From positions 104,261-168,260 of the forward strand of contig NZ_FNYJ01000007.1 in assembly GCF_900108875.1 (NCBI RefSeq): a stretch of DNA of 64,000 bases, given 5' to 3'. The position numbers and the translations under genes were made by a program. The notes below the pieces were generated by a model. The model saw nothing but the letters and a program-made list of their open reading frames with translations, had not been told where the DNA came from and did no database searches. The stretch comes from Pseudomonas sp. NFR16 (GTDB taxonomy: Bacteria; Pseudomonadota; Gammaproteobacteria; Pseudomonadales; Pseudomonadaceae). Below are positions 54,165 to 62,498 of this stretch, piece by piece. Within the stretch, counting starts at the first letter, position 1. Each line of letters starts with the position of its first letter.

Positions 54165-54929
54165 ATGTGGGAGCTCATCCAGAAAGACCTGATCAGCCAG
54201 GGCCTGGTGACTGCGTTTGCCGTGGTCGGCGTCGTGATGTGGATTTCCGTCGTGCTGTCCAGGCGTCTGACGTTCGGGCGCATCCACGGTTCGGCCATCG
54301 CCATCGTCATCGGACTGGTGCTGGCGTGGGTCGGTGGGGTGATGACCGGCGGCCAGAAAGGGCTGGCGGATCTGGCGTTGTTCTCGGGCATCGGTTTAAT
54401 GGGCGGCGCCATGCTGCGTGACTTCGCCATCGTCGCCACCGCCTTCGAAGTGCAGGCGACCGAAGCGAAAAAGGCGGGTTTGATCGGCGCGTTCTCGCTG
54501 TTTCTCGGCACCGTGATGCCCTTCATCGTGGGGTCATGCGTGGCCTATGCCTTCGGTTATCGGGACGCGGTGAGCATCACCACCATCGGCGCGGGCGCCG
54601 TGACGTATATCGTCGGGCCGGTAACGGGGGCGGCGTTGGGCGCATCGTCCGATGTGATGGCGCTGTCGATTGCGACGGGCTTGATCAAAGCGATTCTGGT
54701 CATGGTCGGCACGCCGATGGCCGCTCGCTGGATGGGCCTGGACAACCCTCGCTCGGCGATGGTCTTCGGGGGGCTGGCCGGCACCGTCAGTGGCGTGACC
54801 GCAGGGCTGGCGGCAACGGATCGACGTCTGGTGCCGTACGGCGCGCTGACTGCAACGTTCCATACGGGCCTGGGTTGTCTGCTCGGGCCGTCGCTGCTGT
54901 ATTTCATCGTGCGGGGAATACTTGGCTGA
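54165..54929 (+). CDS. madM: malonate transporter subunit MadM
   Basis: A 254-residue membrane protein with seven or more segments. MWELIQKDLISQGLVTAFAVVG opens it, and GAGAVTYIVGPVTGAALGASSDVMALSIATG and GGLAGTVSGVTAGLAATDRRLVPYGALTATFHTGLG are family-type conserved loops. It supplies malonate to the decarboxylase encoded upstream. Last gene of the mdc unit; a REP-like hairpin follows. Confidence 0.93.
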   Translation: MWELIQKDLISQGLVTAFAVVGVVMWISVVLSRRLTFGRIHGSAIAIVIGLVLAWVGGVMTGGQKGLADLALFSGIGLMGGAMLRDFAIVATAFEVQATEAKKAGLIGAFSLFLGTVMPFIVGSCVAYAFGYRDAVSITTIGAGAVTYIVGPVTGAALGASSDVMALSIATGLIKAILVMVGTPMAARWMGLDNPRSAMVFGGLAGTVSGVTAGLAATDRRLVPYGALTATFHTGLGCLLGPSLLYFIVRGILG

Positions 54930-54954
54930 AGGCGGGGATGCTTTTTGCGGGACT

Positions 54955-54996
54955 GAGCTTGCCGGCGAAAAGGCCTGCGCATTCGCCAGCCGGCTC
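54955..54996. repeat. REP-like hairpin after madM
   Basis: Arms 54955-54969 (GAGCTTGCCGGCGAA) and 54982-54996 (TTCGCCAGCCGGCTC) match at 12 of 15 positions, followed by GTTT. It could also serve as a transcription end for the mdc operon and the convergent mdcR. Confidence 0.5.
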
Positions 54997-55031
54997 GTTT
55001 CCACAGATCGGAAGGTCGAGCAGTAGAGGGC

Positions 55032-55952
55032 TTACCCCTCGATCAACCGATTCGAATACATTCGGCATTCCGCCAGCAGGGCCAGCAAATTCGGATCGCG
55101 TTCGCGAGCCTTGAGAAACACCAGACCGATGTGCTGCTGCATACGGTAGCGCGATTGCAGCGGAATCAGCCGCACGCGGTTCTCATAAACCGCCGCGATC
55201 CTGCCGGGCAGCAGTGCATAACCCACCCCTGAACTGACCATGCTCAGCAGCGTGAAGATGTCATTGACCTGCATTGCCACTTTTGGCTCGAACCCGGCCT
55301 GCTGAAACACCATCGCCCCGTCGCGATGGGTTGCGAAGCCTTGCGTCAGCGTGATGAACGTCGCCTCGCGTAGATCGCTCAGATCGACTTCGCTCTGATG
55401 GGCAAACGGCGAGTCAGCGGGCGTGGCGAGGAAAATGTCATCGGAAAACAGCGGCAGCTGCTCGCAGTCCGGATCGTGCACGCTCTCGTTGAGCGACACC
55501 AGAATCGCGTCGACTTCCATGTTCTTGAGCTTGTAGAACAGGTCGATGTTGGAGCCCAGGATCAGGTCGATATTCAGCTCGCTGCGGCGGATCTTCAGCC
55601 CCATGATCAGTTGCGGAACGGTTTTGACGGTCAGCGAATACAGCGCCCCCAGCTTGAATCGCGCGGCTGAGAAACCTGCTGCCTCGCGGGTCTGCTCCAC
55701 AGTGCTCAGCACATCCTGCACGAGTTTCTGCGCCCGCTCTTCGAGCACATACGCGCTCTCCATCGGCGTCAGGTTGCGTCCCTCATGTTTGAACAGCGGA
55801 CAACGCAACGCACTTTCCAGCGAGTGAATCGCCCGGTGCACGCTGACCGTGCTGGTCTGCAGCTCGGCCGCAGCGCGAGCCAGGTTACCGGTGCGCATGA
55901 ACGCCAGGAAGATTTCCAGCTTCTTGAGGGTCAGTTCTTCGTCGATCTGCAT
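55032..55952 (-). CDS. mdcR: LysR-family regulator MdcR
   Basis: A 306-residue LTTR. The winged helix-turn-helix is residues about 7-65 (LKKLEIFLAFMRTGNLARAAAELQTSTVSVHRAIHSLESALRCPLF). The remainder is a substrate-binding-like effector domain, with KLGALYSLTVKTVPQLIMGL at its start. The location at the end of the mdc operon, in opposite orientation, fits MdcR, the malonate-responsive activator of mdc genes in other bacteria. The start MQIDEELTLKKLE at 55952 is chosen because upstream in-frame residues are not LTTR-like. Confidence 0.9.
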   Translation of the reverse strand: MQIDEELTLKKLEIFLAFMRTGNLARAAAELQTSTVSVHRAIHSLESALRCPLFKHEGRNLTPMESAYVLEERAQKLVQDVLSTVEQTREAAGFSAARFKLGALYSLTVKTVPQLIMGLKIRRSELNIDLILGSNIDLFYKLKNMEVDAILVSLNESVHDPDCEQLPLFSDDIFLATPADSPFAHQSEVDLSDLREATFITLTQGFATHRDGAMVFQQAGFEPKVAMQVNDIFTLLSMVSSGVGYALLPGRIAAVYENRVRLIPLQSRYRMQQHIGLVFLKARERDPNLLALLAECRMYSNRLIEG

Positions 55953-56115
55953 GCCGTTTTCCTGGGACTGATCTTGTTGTTCAGCGTCCGATTGTGCCGA
56001 AGTCGTGCGCCACTGGCTGCATGAAATTCTCATTCACACCGACACATGCATTGCGCTTTGGCGTCATAAGCTGGAGCCTTGTCGGGTGTTGTGCATTGAG
56101 AGAGGTGGTTTGCGG

Positions 56116-56733
56116 ATGTACTACGGAGAAAAATTCAACGCCTGGACCCACCTGGTGGGTGCAGTCCTGGCGTCCATCGGCGCAGTGTGGTTGCTGGTGA
56201 TCGCAAGCCTGGCCGGTGATGTGTGGAAGATCGTCAGCGTTGCGGTTTACGGCGTGGCGCTGGTGCTGTTGTACAGCGCTTCGACGGTTTATCACAGCGT
56301 CCGCGGGAGGGCGAAAGCGATTATGCAGAAGGTCGATCATTTTTCGATCTATCTACTGATTGCAGGCAGCTACACCCCGTTCTGTCTGGTCACCCTGCGC
56401 GGGCCGTGGGGATGGACACTGTTCGGCATCGTCTGGGGGCTGGCGGTGATCGGTGTGCTTCAGGAGATCAAGCCGCGATCTGAGGCGCGGGTGATGTCCA
56501 TCGTCATTTACGCCGTGATGGGCTGGATCGTGCTTGTGGCGGTCAAGCCGTTGATGGCCGCGCTGGGAACGGCCGGTTTTACCTGGCTGGCGCTGGGCGG
56601 CGTGTTCTACACCGTCGGCATCATTTTCTTCGCACTGGATCATCGGCTGCGCCATGCCCACGGCATCTGGCACCTGTTCGTGATCGCCGGAAGCCTTCTG
56701 CATTTCGTGGCGATCACCGCGTATGTACTCTGA
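56116..56733 (+). CDS. hemolysin III-like membrane protein (PAQR family)
   Basis: A 205-residue, seven-helix membrane protein. It has the family opening GEKFNAWTHLVGAVLA, the STVYHSV segment (Ser and His of the metal site), DHFSIYLLIAGSYTPFCL, LDHRLRHAHGIWHLFVIAGSLLHFVAI with the two C-terminal His. The name comes from one family member; most bacterial versions are not toxins and may be membrane hydrolases. The start MYYGEKF at 56116 fits the fold. It is divergent from mdcR. Confidence 0.88.
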   Translation: MYYGEKFNAWTHLVGAVLASIGAVWLLVIASLAGDVWKIVSVAVYGVALVLLYSASTVYHSVRGRAKAIMQKVDHFSIYLLIAGSYTPFCLVTLRGPWGWTLFGIVWGLAVIGVLQEIKPRSEARVMSIVIYAVMGWIVLVAVKPLMAALGTAGFTWLALGGVFYTVGIIFFALDHRLRHAHGIWHLFVIAGSLLHFVAITAYVL

Positions 56734-56763
56734 CAAACGCTTGCCCGAACCGGCCATGCATAT

Positions 56764-56852
56764 GTAGACCCGCGCTTGCCCGCGACTGCGGCAGGTCAGT
56801 TGACATCGAAGCCTCTGAACTGACCCCGTGGCGGGCAAACGCGCTCCTGTAC
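56764..56852. repeat. REPIN (REP doublet)
   Basis: Outer arms GCGCTTGCCCGCGAC (near 56770) and GGCGGGCAAACGCGC (near 56830) with a perfect inner stem GGTCAGTT (56794-56801) and AACTGACC (56818-56825). It lies in the 403-base gap between the hemolysin III gene and the ABC binding protein. Apart from this and the AT-rich tract, I see nothing else there. Confidence 0.75.
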
Positions 56853-57009
56853 CTCACTTGAACAGCTGTCAGGCGCAGTCAGAACCCGGTGAATGAATGC
56901 TCTGCTTCAGTGCACCTGACTTCGCCGTCCGCTGTTCATTTTCTGTCCAATCCCCGGCCCGCATGCGCTCCCGACCGCGCACCAAATCAGAAAGATTTCG
57001 CACCTGATT

Positions 57010-57056
57010 GAAGCATTTAATTCATTAATTTTATTTCTTGAATTATTTGATTCGTC
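57010..57056 (+). promoter_or_regulatory. AT-rich regulatory region upstream of the ABC importer
   Basis: A 47-base, strongly AT-rich tract in a GC-rich neighbourhood. It contains AATTCA (57019-57024), 14 bases, TGAATT (57039-57044), a 6-bp inverted repeat. It lies 80-130 bases before the binding-protein gene. It is the most likely site for the cluster's promoter and for its RpiR-type regulator. Confidence 0.4.
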
Positions 57057-57136
57057 ATCCTAGTCTGATCCTCGAATCGCCCGCTCAGGTGGTATGGCGG
57101 CCTTCTTGGACTGACTGATTAATCGGGGAGCAAGAC

Positions 57137-57913
57137 ATGAATGTGAAAGTACTCTTGAGCATGGCCGTGGCAACCGCATTTTCTGCCTCCACGTGGGCGG
57201 CCGACTGGACCGTGGGCGCCAACGTCGGCAACGTGCCCTGGGAATTTCAGGACGGCAAAGGCGAGATCGTTGGCTTCGAAGTCGATGTCGTGAAGGAAGT
57301 CGCCAAGCGCGCTGGCAAGACCGTGGAATTCGTCAACATTCCATTCAACGGCCTGTTCAGTGCCGTTCAGTCCAAACGTGCAGACATCGCCATCTCCTCG
57401 ATCACCATCACGCCTAAACGCCTCGAATCCGTCGGTTTCGCTCAGCCGTACTACGACAGTGACCAGTCCCTGTCCGTGCTGGCCAAGTCGGGCATCACCG
57501 GGCTCAAGGACATGGATGGCAAGGTGGTCGGCGTCGACACCGGTTCCACTGGCGACATGTGGGTGAACGCCCATCAGGCCGAGTACAAGTTCAAGGAAGT
57601 CTCACGCTACGAAGGGTTGTCTCCGGCGATGCTCGACCTCGCTTCGGGACGCATGGACGGCTACGTCAGCGACATCCCGGCGGTGCTGTACTACATCAAG
57701 GACAAGCCGCAGTACAAAGTGGTTGCGCGTATTCCTACCGGCGAAAAGTACTCGTTGATGCACGCCAAGGGCTGGGCATCCGCCACACAGGTCAACGACA
57801 TCATTACTGCCATGAAGAAAGAGGGTGTGATCGCCGGCCTGCACAAGAAATGGTTCGGCGCTGACGCAGATCCCGAGTCGAGCACCGTCAAAGTGGTCGA
57901 CGTCCTCAAGTAA
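57137..57913 (+). CDS. amino-acid ABC transporter, periplasmic binding protein
   Basis: A 258-residue family 3 solute-binding protein. A signal peptide covers residues 1-21 (ending TWA). Mature landmarks are GANVGNVPWEFQDGKGEIVGFEVDVVKEVAKRAG, FNGLFSAVQSKRADIAISSITITPKRLESVGFAQPYY, and VDTGSTGDMW. This family binds polar or basic amino acids and related compounds. It is the first gene of an importer with the permease 52 bases downstream. Ligand not predictable. Confidence 0.92.
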   Translation: MNVKVLLSMAVATAFSASTWAADWTVGANVGNVPWEFQDGKGEIVGFEVDVVKEVAKRAGKTVEFVNIPFNGLFSAVQSKRADIAISSITITPKRLESVGFAQPYYDSDQSLSVLAKSGITGLKDMDGKVVGVDTGSTGDMWVNAHQAEYKFKEVSRYEGLSPAMLDLASGRMDGYVSDIPAVLYYIKDKPQYKVVARIPTGEKYSLMHAKGWASATQVNDIITAMKKEGVIAGLHKKWFGADADPESSTVKVVDVLK

Positions 57914-57965
57914 CGCTTGATCGAACCTGCCTGTCCCGGCCGCTGCCCGCCATCAAGGAATCGCA

Positions 57966-58643
57966 ATGGAGTTGTTACAGACTTTCTTCAACTGGAGCGT
58001 GTTCGTCGACGCGCTGCCACTGATGCTGCGCGGCCTGGGCGTGACAGTGATGCTGGGCGTGGTCAGCATTTTGCTCGGCCTCGTGGGCGGCCTGATGCTG
58101 GCGATGCTGCGGCTTTATTCATACGCGCCGATCCGTTTTCTGGCGCGTGTCTACATTGACGTGTTGCGCTCCATTCCGCTGCTGGTTTTGCTGGTGCTGA
58201 TCTATTACGCGCTGCCCTTCGTGGGCATTCGCCTCTCGTCGTTCGCCGCAGCGACCGCCGCTCTGTCATTGGTCTCCTGCGCGTACTCGGCCGAGATTTT
58301 CCGTTCCGGCATCGAGGCCATTCCCAAGGGCCAGTTCGAAGCGTCTGCGTCGCAAGGCATGAGCTTCTTCAACACCATGCGCGACATCATCCTGCCTCAG
58401 GCGATGCGCATCGTCATGCCGCCAATGACCAGCAATTGCATCAACGTGATGAAAGACACCGCGCTGGCCTCGGTGGTGGCGATGCCCGATCTGCTCAAGC
58501 AAGCCACGCAGGCTCAGGCGCTGGCGGCCAATCCGACTCCGCTGGTGGGCGCTGCGGTCATGTACCTGCTGTTGCTGTTGCCGCTGGTGCAACTGGTGAG
58601 CTGGAACGAGCGCCGAAATGGCGCTGGGAGGAAAAACCCATGA
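57966..58643 (+). CDS. amino-acid ABC transporter, permease
   Basis: A 225-residue inner-membrane permease of the His/Glu/Gln (HEQRo) type. The EAA loop is seen in EIFRSGIEAIPKGQFEASASQGMSFFNTMRDIILPQAMR. About five membrane segments are present. It overlaps the ATPase gene by 4 bases. Only one permease gene is present, so it probably forms a homodimer. Confidence 0.92.
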   Translation: MELLQTFFNWSVFVDALPLMLRGLGVTVMLGVVSILLGLVGGLMLAMLRLYSYAPIRFLARVYIDVLRSIPLLVLLVLIYYALPFVGIRLSSFAAATAALSLVSCAYSAEIFRSGIEAIPKGQFEASASQGMSFFNTMRDIILPQAMRIVMPPMTSNCINVMKDTALASVVAMPDLLKQATQAQALAANPTPLVGAAVMYLLLLLPLVQLVSWNERRNGAGRKNP

Positions 58644-59374
58644 GTACCGTGATTGAAATCGAGCGCGTGGATAAGTTTTACGGGCCGTTTCAGGCGCTCA
58701 GCGACATCAACCTGACCGTGGATCAGGGCGAAGTGGTGGTGATTCTCGGACCATCGGGGTCAGGCAAGTCGACGCTGATCCGCTGCATCAACCTGCTGGA
58801 GGAATATCAGCAGGGTGACATTCGCGTGGCCAGCCAGCGGGTTGAAAACGGCCCGAAGCTGGCAAGCATCCGCTGTGAAGTCGGCATGGTCTTTCAGAAT
58901 TTCAACCTGTATCCGCACCTCACCGTGTTGGCCAACGTCGCGCTGGCGCCTGTGCGCGTACGGGGCATGTCGCGGCGTGACGCCAACGAGCGCGCTCGCT
59001 TGCTGCTGGAGAAAGTCGGCATGGGTGCTCACGCCGAGAAATACCCTGGGCAGTTGTCCGGTGGGCAGCAGCAGCGCGTGGCCATTGCTCGCACCATGGC
59101 GATGGAGCCGCGCGTGATTCTGTTCGACGAACCCACATCGGCGCTCGATCCGGAAATGGTCGGCGAAGTGCTGGACGTGATGCAGAACCTGGCCCGCTCT
59201 GGCGTGACGATGGTGGTGGTCACCCATGAAATGGGTTTTGCGCGCAAGGTCGCCGACCGGGTGATCTTCATGGAGAACGGGCGAATCATCGAACAGAACA
59301 ACCCGCACGACTTCTTCACGGCCCCGCAAGAGCCCAGAACCCGTGCATTTTTGCAGGCCATCCTGCATCACTGA
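58640..59374 (+). CDS. amino-acid ABC transporter, ATP-binding protein
   Basis: A 244-residue ATPase (GlnQ/HisP type). Walker A GPSGSGKST, Q-loop MVFQNFNLYPHLTV, signature LSGGQQQRVAIARTMAM, Walker B ILFDEPTSALDPE, and the H-loop THEMGFARKVAD. It powers the importer formed with the two genes upstream. The start MSTVIEIERV at 58640 is 4 bases inside the permease end; the open frame upstream is not coding. The aminotransferase gene follows 22 bases later. Confidence 0.94.
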   Translation: MSTVIEIERVDKFYGPFQALSDINLTVDQGEVVVILGPSGSGKSTLIRCINLLEEYQQGDIRVASQRVENGPKLASIRCEVGMVFQNFNLYPHLTVLANVALAPVRVRGMSRRDANERARLLLEKVGMGAHAEKYPGQLSGGQQQRVAIARTMAMEPRVILFDEPTSALDPEMVGEVLDVMQNLARSGVTMVVVTHEMGFARKVADRVIFMENGRIIEQNNPHDFFTAPQEPRTRAFLQAILHH

Positions 59375-59396
59375 ACTGACTTTGGAGAGCACTGCC

Positions 59397-60644
59397 TTGA
59401 ATGCCTTGGACATCGATTACGTCCGCAGCCAATTTCCCGCACTGAGCAGCGGTTACGCGTATCTGGACAACGCGGGCGGGTCGGCCGTGCTCAAGCCGGT
59501 GGCCGATCGCATCAGCGACTACCTGCTTAACAGCGCCGTGCAACTGGGCGCCTCCTACAGCGAGTCGGTGGACGCCGGGGCGCGGGTGATGGCGGCGCGT
59601 GAGTCGGTGGCGCAACTGATCAATGCGCGTTATCCGGAAGAGTGCGTGATGGGCGGCTCGACTACGCACCTGCTGCAGATCCTCTGCCGCGCCGTTGCGC
59701 CTTCCATCCAGCCAGGCGATGAGATCGTCGTCACCAACTGCGACCACGAAGCGAACATCGGCCCTTGGGTACGCCTTTGCGAAGAGCGCGGCGCCACCCT
59801 GCGAGTGTGGGAAGTCGACCCGCACAGCATGGAGCTGGAGCTGAACGACCTGGACAGCCTCCTCAATGACAGCACCCGCTACGTCGCCATGACCCACGCG
59901 TCGAACATTCTTGGCAGCGTCAATCCGGTCGCCGAAGTCGCGCGTCGGGTGCATGGGGTGGGCGGCAAATTGTGTGTCGATGCGGTGGCCTATGCCCCTC
60001 ACCGACTGGTCGATGTTCAAGCCAGCGGCGCGGATTACTACGTCTTCAGTTTCTACAAGACCTTCGGCCCGCATTTCGCGGTCCTGTGGGGCAAGCGCGA
60101 AGCGTTGCTGGAATTGCCAAGCCTGAACCACTTCTTCATTGGTCAGGACGTCATCCCTTACAAACTGCAGCCGGGCAACCTGAACTACGAGTTGTCTTAC
60201 GGCTGCATCGGCATCAGCGACTACCTGATCGACATTGGCCAGCGGCTCGGCGCCGCCGGTACACCGCGTCAACTGATGCAAGCAGCGTTCGACGCTTTCG
60301 AAGCACAGGAAGACCTGCTCGCCGAGACCTTGCTGGCGTTTCTTCGGGAGACACCGGGCGTACGAATCATCGGAAAATCCCGCGTGAACCACGGCGATCG
60401 GGTGCCGACGATCAGCTTTGTGGTGGAGGGCGTTCAGTCCGAAGCCATCGTGCGTCGTGTCGATGGCCATCGCATGGGCATCCGCTTTGGTGACTTCTAC
60501 GCTCGACGCCTGCTCGAACAGTTGGGCTTGACCCCCTACGGCGGCGTGGTTCGCGTATCGATTGCCCATTACAACAGCGTCGATGAGTTGAATCGTCTGG
60601 TGGCGCATCTGGCCCAGGCGATTTCGGAACTGCGTCCATCCTGA
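59397..60644 (+). CDS. class V PLP-dependent enzyme, cysteine-desulfurase-like but lacking the catalytic Cys
   Basis: A 415-residue fold-type I PLP enzyme. The PLP Lys is about residue 221 in SFYKTFGPH, with the Asp of VDAVAYAPHR before it. The C-terminal small domain aligns with desulfurases at IRFGDFYARRLLE, but the position of the active Cys is Tyr (about 368), so it is unlikely to be a desulfurase. It resembles the VC1184-type subgroup and isopenicillin-N-epimerase-like proteins. A lyase, racemase or transaminase role is possible. A TTG at 59397, 7 bases after GGAGAG, is the most plausible start; no ATG is well placed. Confidence 0.82.
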   Translation: MNALDIDYVRSQFPALSSGYAYLDNAGGSAVLKPVADRISDYLLNSAVQLGASYSESVDAGARVMAARESVAQLINARYPEECVMGGSTTHLLQILCRAVAPSIQPGDEIVVTNCDHEANIGPWVRLCEERGATLRVWEVDPHSMELELNDLDSLLNDSTRYVAMTHASNILGSVNPVAEVARRVHGVGGKLCVDAVAYAPHRLVDVQASGADYYVFSFYKTFGPHFAVLWGKREALLELPSLNHFFIGQDVIPYKLQPGNLNYELSYGCIGISDYLIDIGQRLGAAGTPRQLMQAAFDAFEAQEDLLAETLLAFLRETPGVRIIGKSRVNHGDRVPTISFVVEGVQSEAIVRRVDGHRMGIRFGDFYARRLLEQLGLTPYGGVVRVSIAHYNSVDELNRLVAHLAQAISELRPS

Positions 60645-60661
60645 ATTTATCGAGCGATTTT

Positions 60662-61534
60662 ATGCCTCTACCTCAAACCCTGGCCGAGCTGCGTTCTGCC
60701 ATCGTCGAACATCAGGAACGTCTGACCGCGCGGCAGCGTGATGCCGCTCATTACCTGAACGAACACCCTCACGACGTTGCGTTGAACACCGTGGCTGCGC
60801 TGGCAAAAATCTCCGGCATTCCTTCATCGGCCTTCATCCGGCTGGCGCAGGCGCTGGGGTTTGGTGGTTTCAGTGACCTGCAGCGGTTGTTCAAGCAGCC
60901 GTTGCAGCAGGCCGGGCAAGGCAGTTTCAAAGAGCGAATCCGCCACTACCGGGGCGAGCAACTGCTGGATGACCCCACCGATGTCGGGGCGATGCTTGGC
61001 GCGTTCAGCCGCGCCAACATCGTTTCGCTTGAGCATCTGGCCGAGGGCGAACAGGTCCAGGCCATCGAGAAAGCCATCGGTCTGTTGCAAGAGGCGCGCA
61101 CCACCTTTGTGGTCGGCATGCGTCGCTCGTTTCCCATGGCGGCCTATCTCAGCTACGCCCTCAGCCGTGTAGGACGCCGCGCCGTACACATCAGCGGTCT
61201 GGGCGGCAGCCTGCGCGAACAGGTTGGCGCGCTGCATGGCGATGACGTGTTGGTGGCGGTGAGTTTTCCACCCTACGCGCAGGAAACCATCGATGCCTGC
61301 CAGCAGGCAGTCGCCGCGGGCACGCCGATCGTGGCGATCACTGACAGCATCCTGAGCCCTGTCGGACAGAAAGCGTCGGTAATGATTGAGGTCAACGACG
61401 CCGAGCTGCTGGGCTTCCGCTCGCTTACCGCAGCGTTTTGCATTGCGCAGACGCTGGCCATGGGGTTGGCCTTTCGCAACGGCCAGAACCTCGACGGACC
61501 TGATCACGATGCACTGAAAAATATCGATTGCTGA
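60662..61534 (+). CDS. RpiR-family transcriptional regulator with SIS domain
   Basis: A 290-residue regulator. The helix-turn-helix is near residues 18-75 (LTARQRDAAHYLNEHP to SSAFIRLAQALGFGGFSDLQRLF), and a SIS sugar/phosphosugar-isomerase-like domain follows at about 125-250 (FVVGMRRSFPMAAYLSYAL, VLVAVSFPPYAQETIDACQQAVAAGTPIVAITDS). It lies inside the putative operon, 17 bases after the PLP enzyme, and is the likely regulator of it. Whether it represses or activates cannot be read from sequence. Confidence 0.9.
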   Translation: MPLPQTLAELRSAIVEHQERLTARQRDAAHYLNEHPHDVALNTVAALAKISGIPSSAFIRLAQALGFGGFSDLQRLFKQPLQQAGQGSFKERIRHYRGEQLLDDPTDVGAMLGAFSRANIVSLEHLAEGEQVQAIEKAIGLLQEARTTFVVGMRRSFPMAAYLSYALSRVGRRAVHISGLGGSLREQVGALHGDDVLVAVSFPPYAQETIDACQQAVAAGTPIVAITDSILSPVGQKASVMIEVNDAELLGFRSLTAAFCIAQTLAMGLAFRNGQNLDGPDHDALKNIDC

Positions 61535-61588
61535 GCCTGGGGCTCGGCACTTTTACGGGCTGTTCGAACGTTGCAGGAGACTGGTTCT

Positions 61589-62485
61589 ATGGCGCTACCC
61601 CTTCGCAATCTGATCGGCTATGGCCGGGAACGGCCACGTGGCACCTGGCCTAATGGTGCGCGTCTGGCCGTCAATTTCGTCATCAACTACGAAGAAGGCT
61701 CTGAACGCTCGCTCGCCATGGGCGACGCTGATCAGGAAAGCATGACCGAATGGGGCAGCTATCAGTTTCCCGAAGGCGTGCGCAATCTGGCGATGGAATC
61801 GATGTACGAATACGGCGCCCGCGTCGGTATCTGGCGCATCCTCGACATCCTGCAACAGGCCAACGTCCCGGCGACCTTTCATGCCTGCGCCGTCGCGTTC
61901 GAACAGAACCCTGACGTCGCCAGAGCAGCGGTCGAACTGGGCCACGAAATCTGCAGTCACGGTTACCGCTGGGAGGAGGTGTTCCGCCTGAGCGAGGCCG
62001 AGGAGCGCGAGCACATTCGTCTGGCGATCGAGTCCTTCGAACGGACGTGCGGCAAGCGTCCGGTGGGTTGGTACTGCCGCTACGGCGCCAGCGTTCACAC
62101 ACGGCGGCTGGTGGCTGAGGAGGGCGGCTTTCTGTATGACTCCGACGCCTATAACGATGATGTTCCGTATTTCGTTGAAGTCGAAGGCAAGCAGCACCTG
62201 GTGGTGCCTTACACCAGCGACGTCAACGACTTTCGCTACTGGAATTCTCCGGGATTGTCCCAGGCTTCCGATTTCCTCGAATACATGCAGGAAAGTTTCG
62301 ACGTGCTGTACGAAGAGGCCGCCGACGGGCTGCGGATGATGTCCATCGGACTGCATCCGCGCATGGTCGGACGCCCGGGGCGCGTGCGCGCGATCAAGCG
62401 ATTCATCGAGTACGCCCAGGCCCACGAGGGCGTCTGGTTCACCACTCGAGAAGAAATTGCCAAGGCCTGGTTGGCACGCGCCTGA
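61589..62485 (+). CDS. PuuE/cyclic imide hydrolase-like polysaccharide-deacetylase-fold enzyme
   Basis: A 298-residue protein of the carbohydrate-esterase-4 fold, closest in character to PuuE allantoinase and the cyclic imide hydrolase type. Motifs are LAVNFVINYEEGSE (catalytic acidic region), ELGHEICSHGYRWEEV (metal-type His pair), VGWYCRYGASVHTRRL and MMSIGLHPRMVGRPGR. Such enzymes open five-membered cyclic amides or imides. The gene is followed by the hydantoinase after 13 bases, consistent with two ring-opening steps or related substrates. Exact substrate unknown. Confidence 0.85.
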   Translation: MALPLRNLIGYGRERPRGTWPNGARLAVNFVINYEEGSERSLAMGDADQESMTEWGSYQFPEGVRNLAMESMYEYGARVGIWRILDILQQANVPATFHACAVAFEQNPDVARAAVELGHEICSHGYRWEEVFRLSEAEEREHIRLAIESFERTCGKRPVGWYCRYGASVHTRRLVAEEGGFLYDSDAYNDDVPYFVEVEGKQHLVVPYTSDVNDFRYWNSPGLSQASDFLEYMQESFDVLYEEAADGLRMMSIGLHPRMVGRPGRVRAIKRFIEYAQAHEGVWFTTREEIAKAWLARA

Positions 62486-62498
62486 GGGGGAACATGAG

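Noticed and set aside
57095..57109. Sigma-54-like -24/-12 promoter before the ABC importer
   Set aside because: Spacing GG-N10 is right, but the -12 element reads GG instead of the essential GC.
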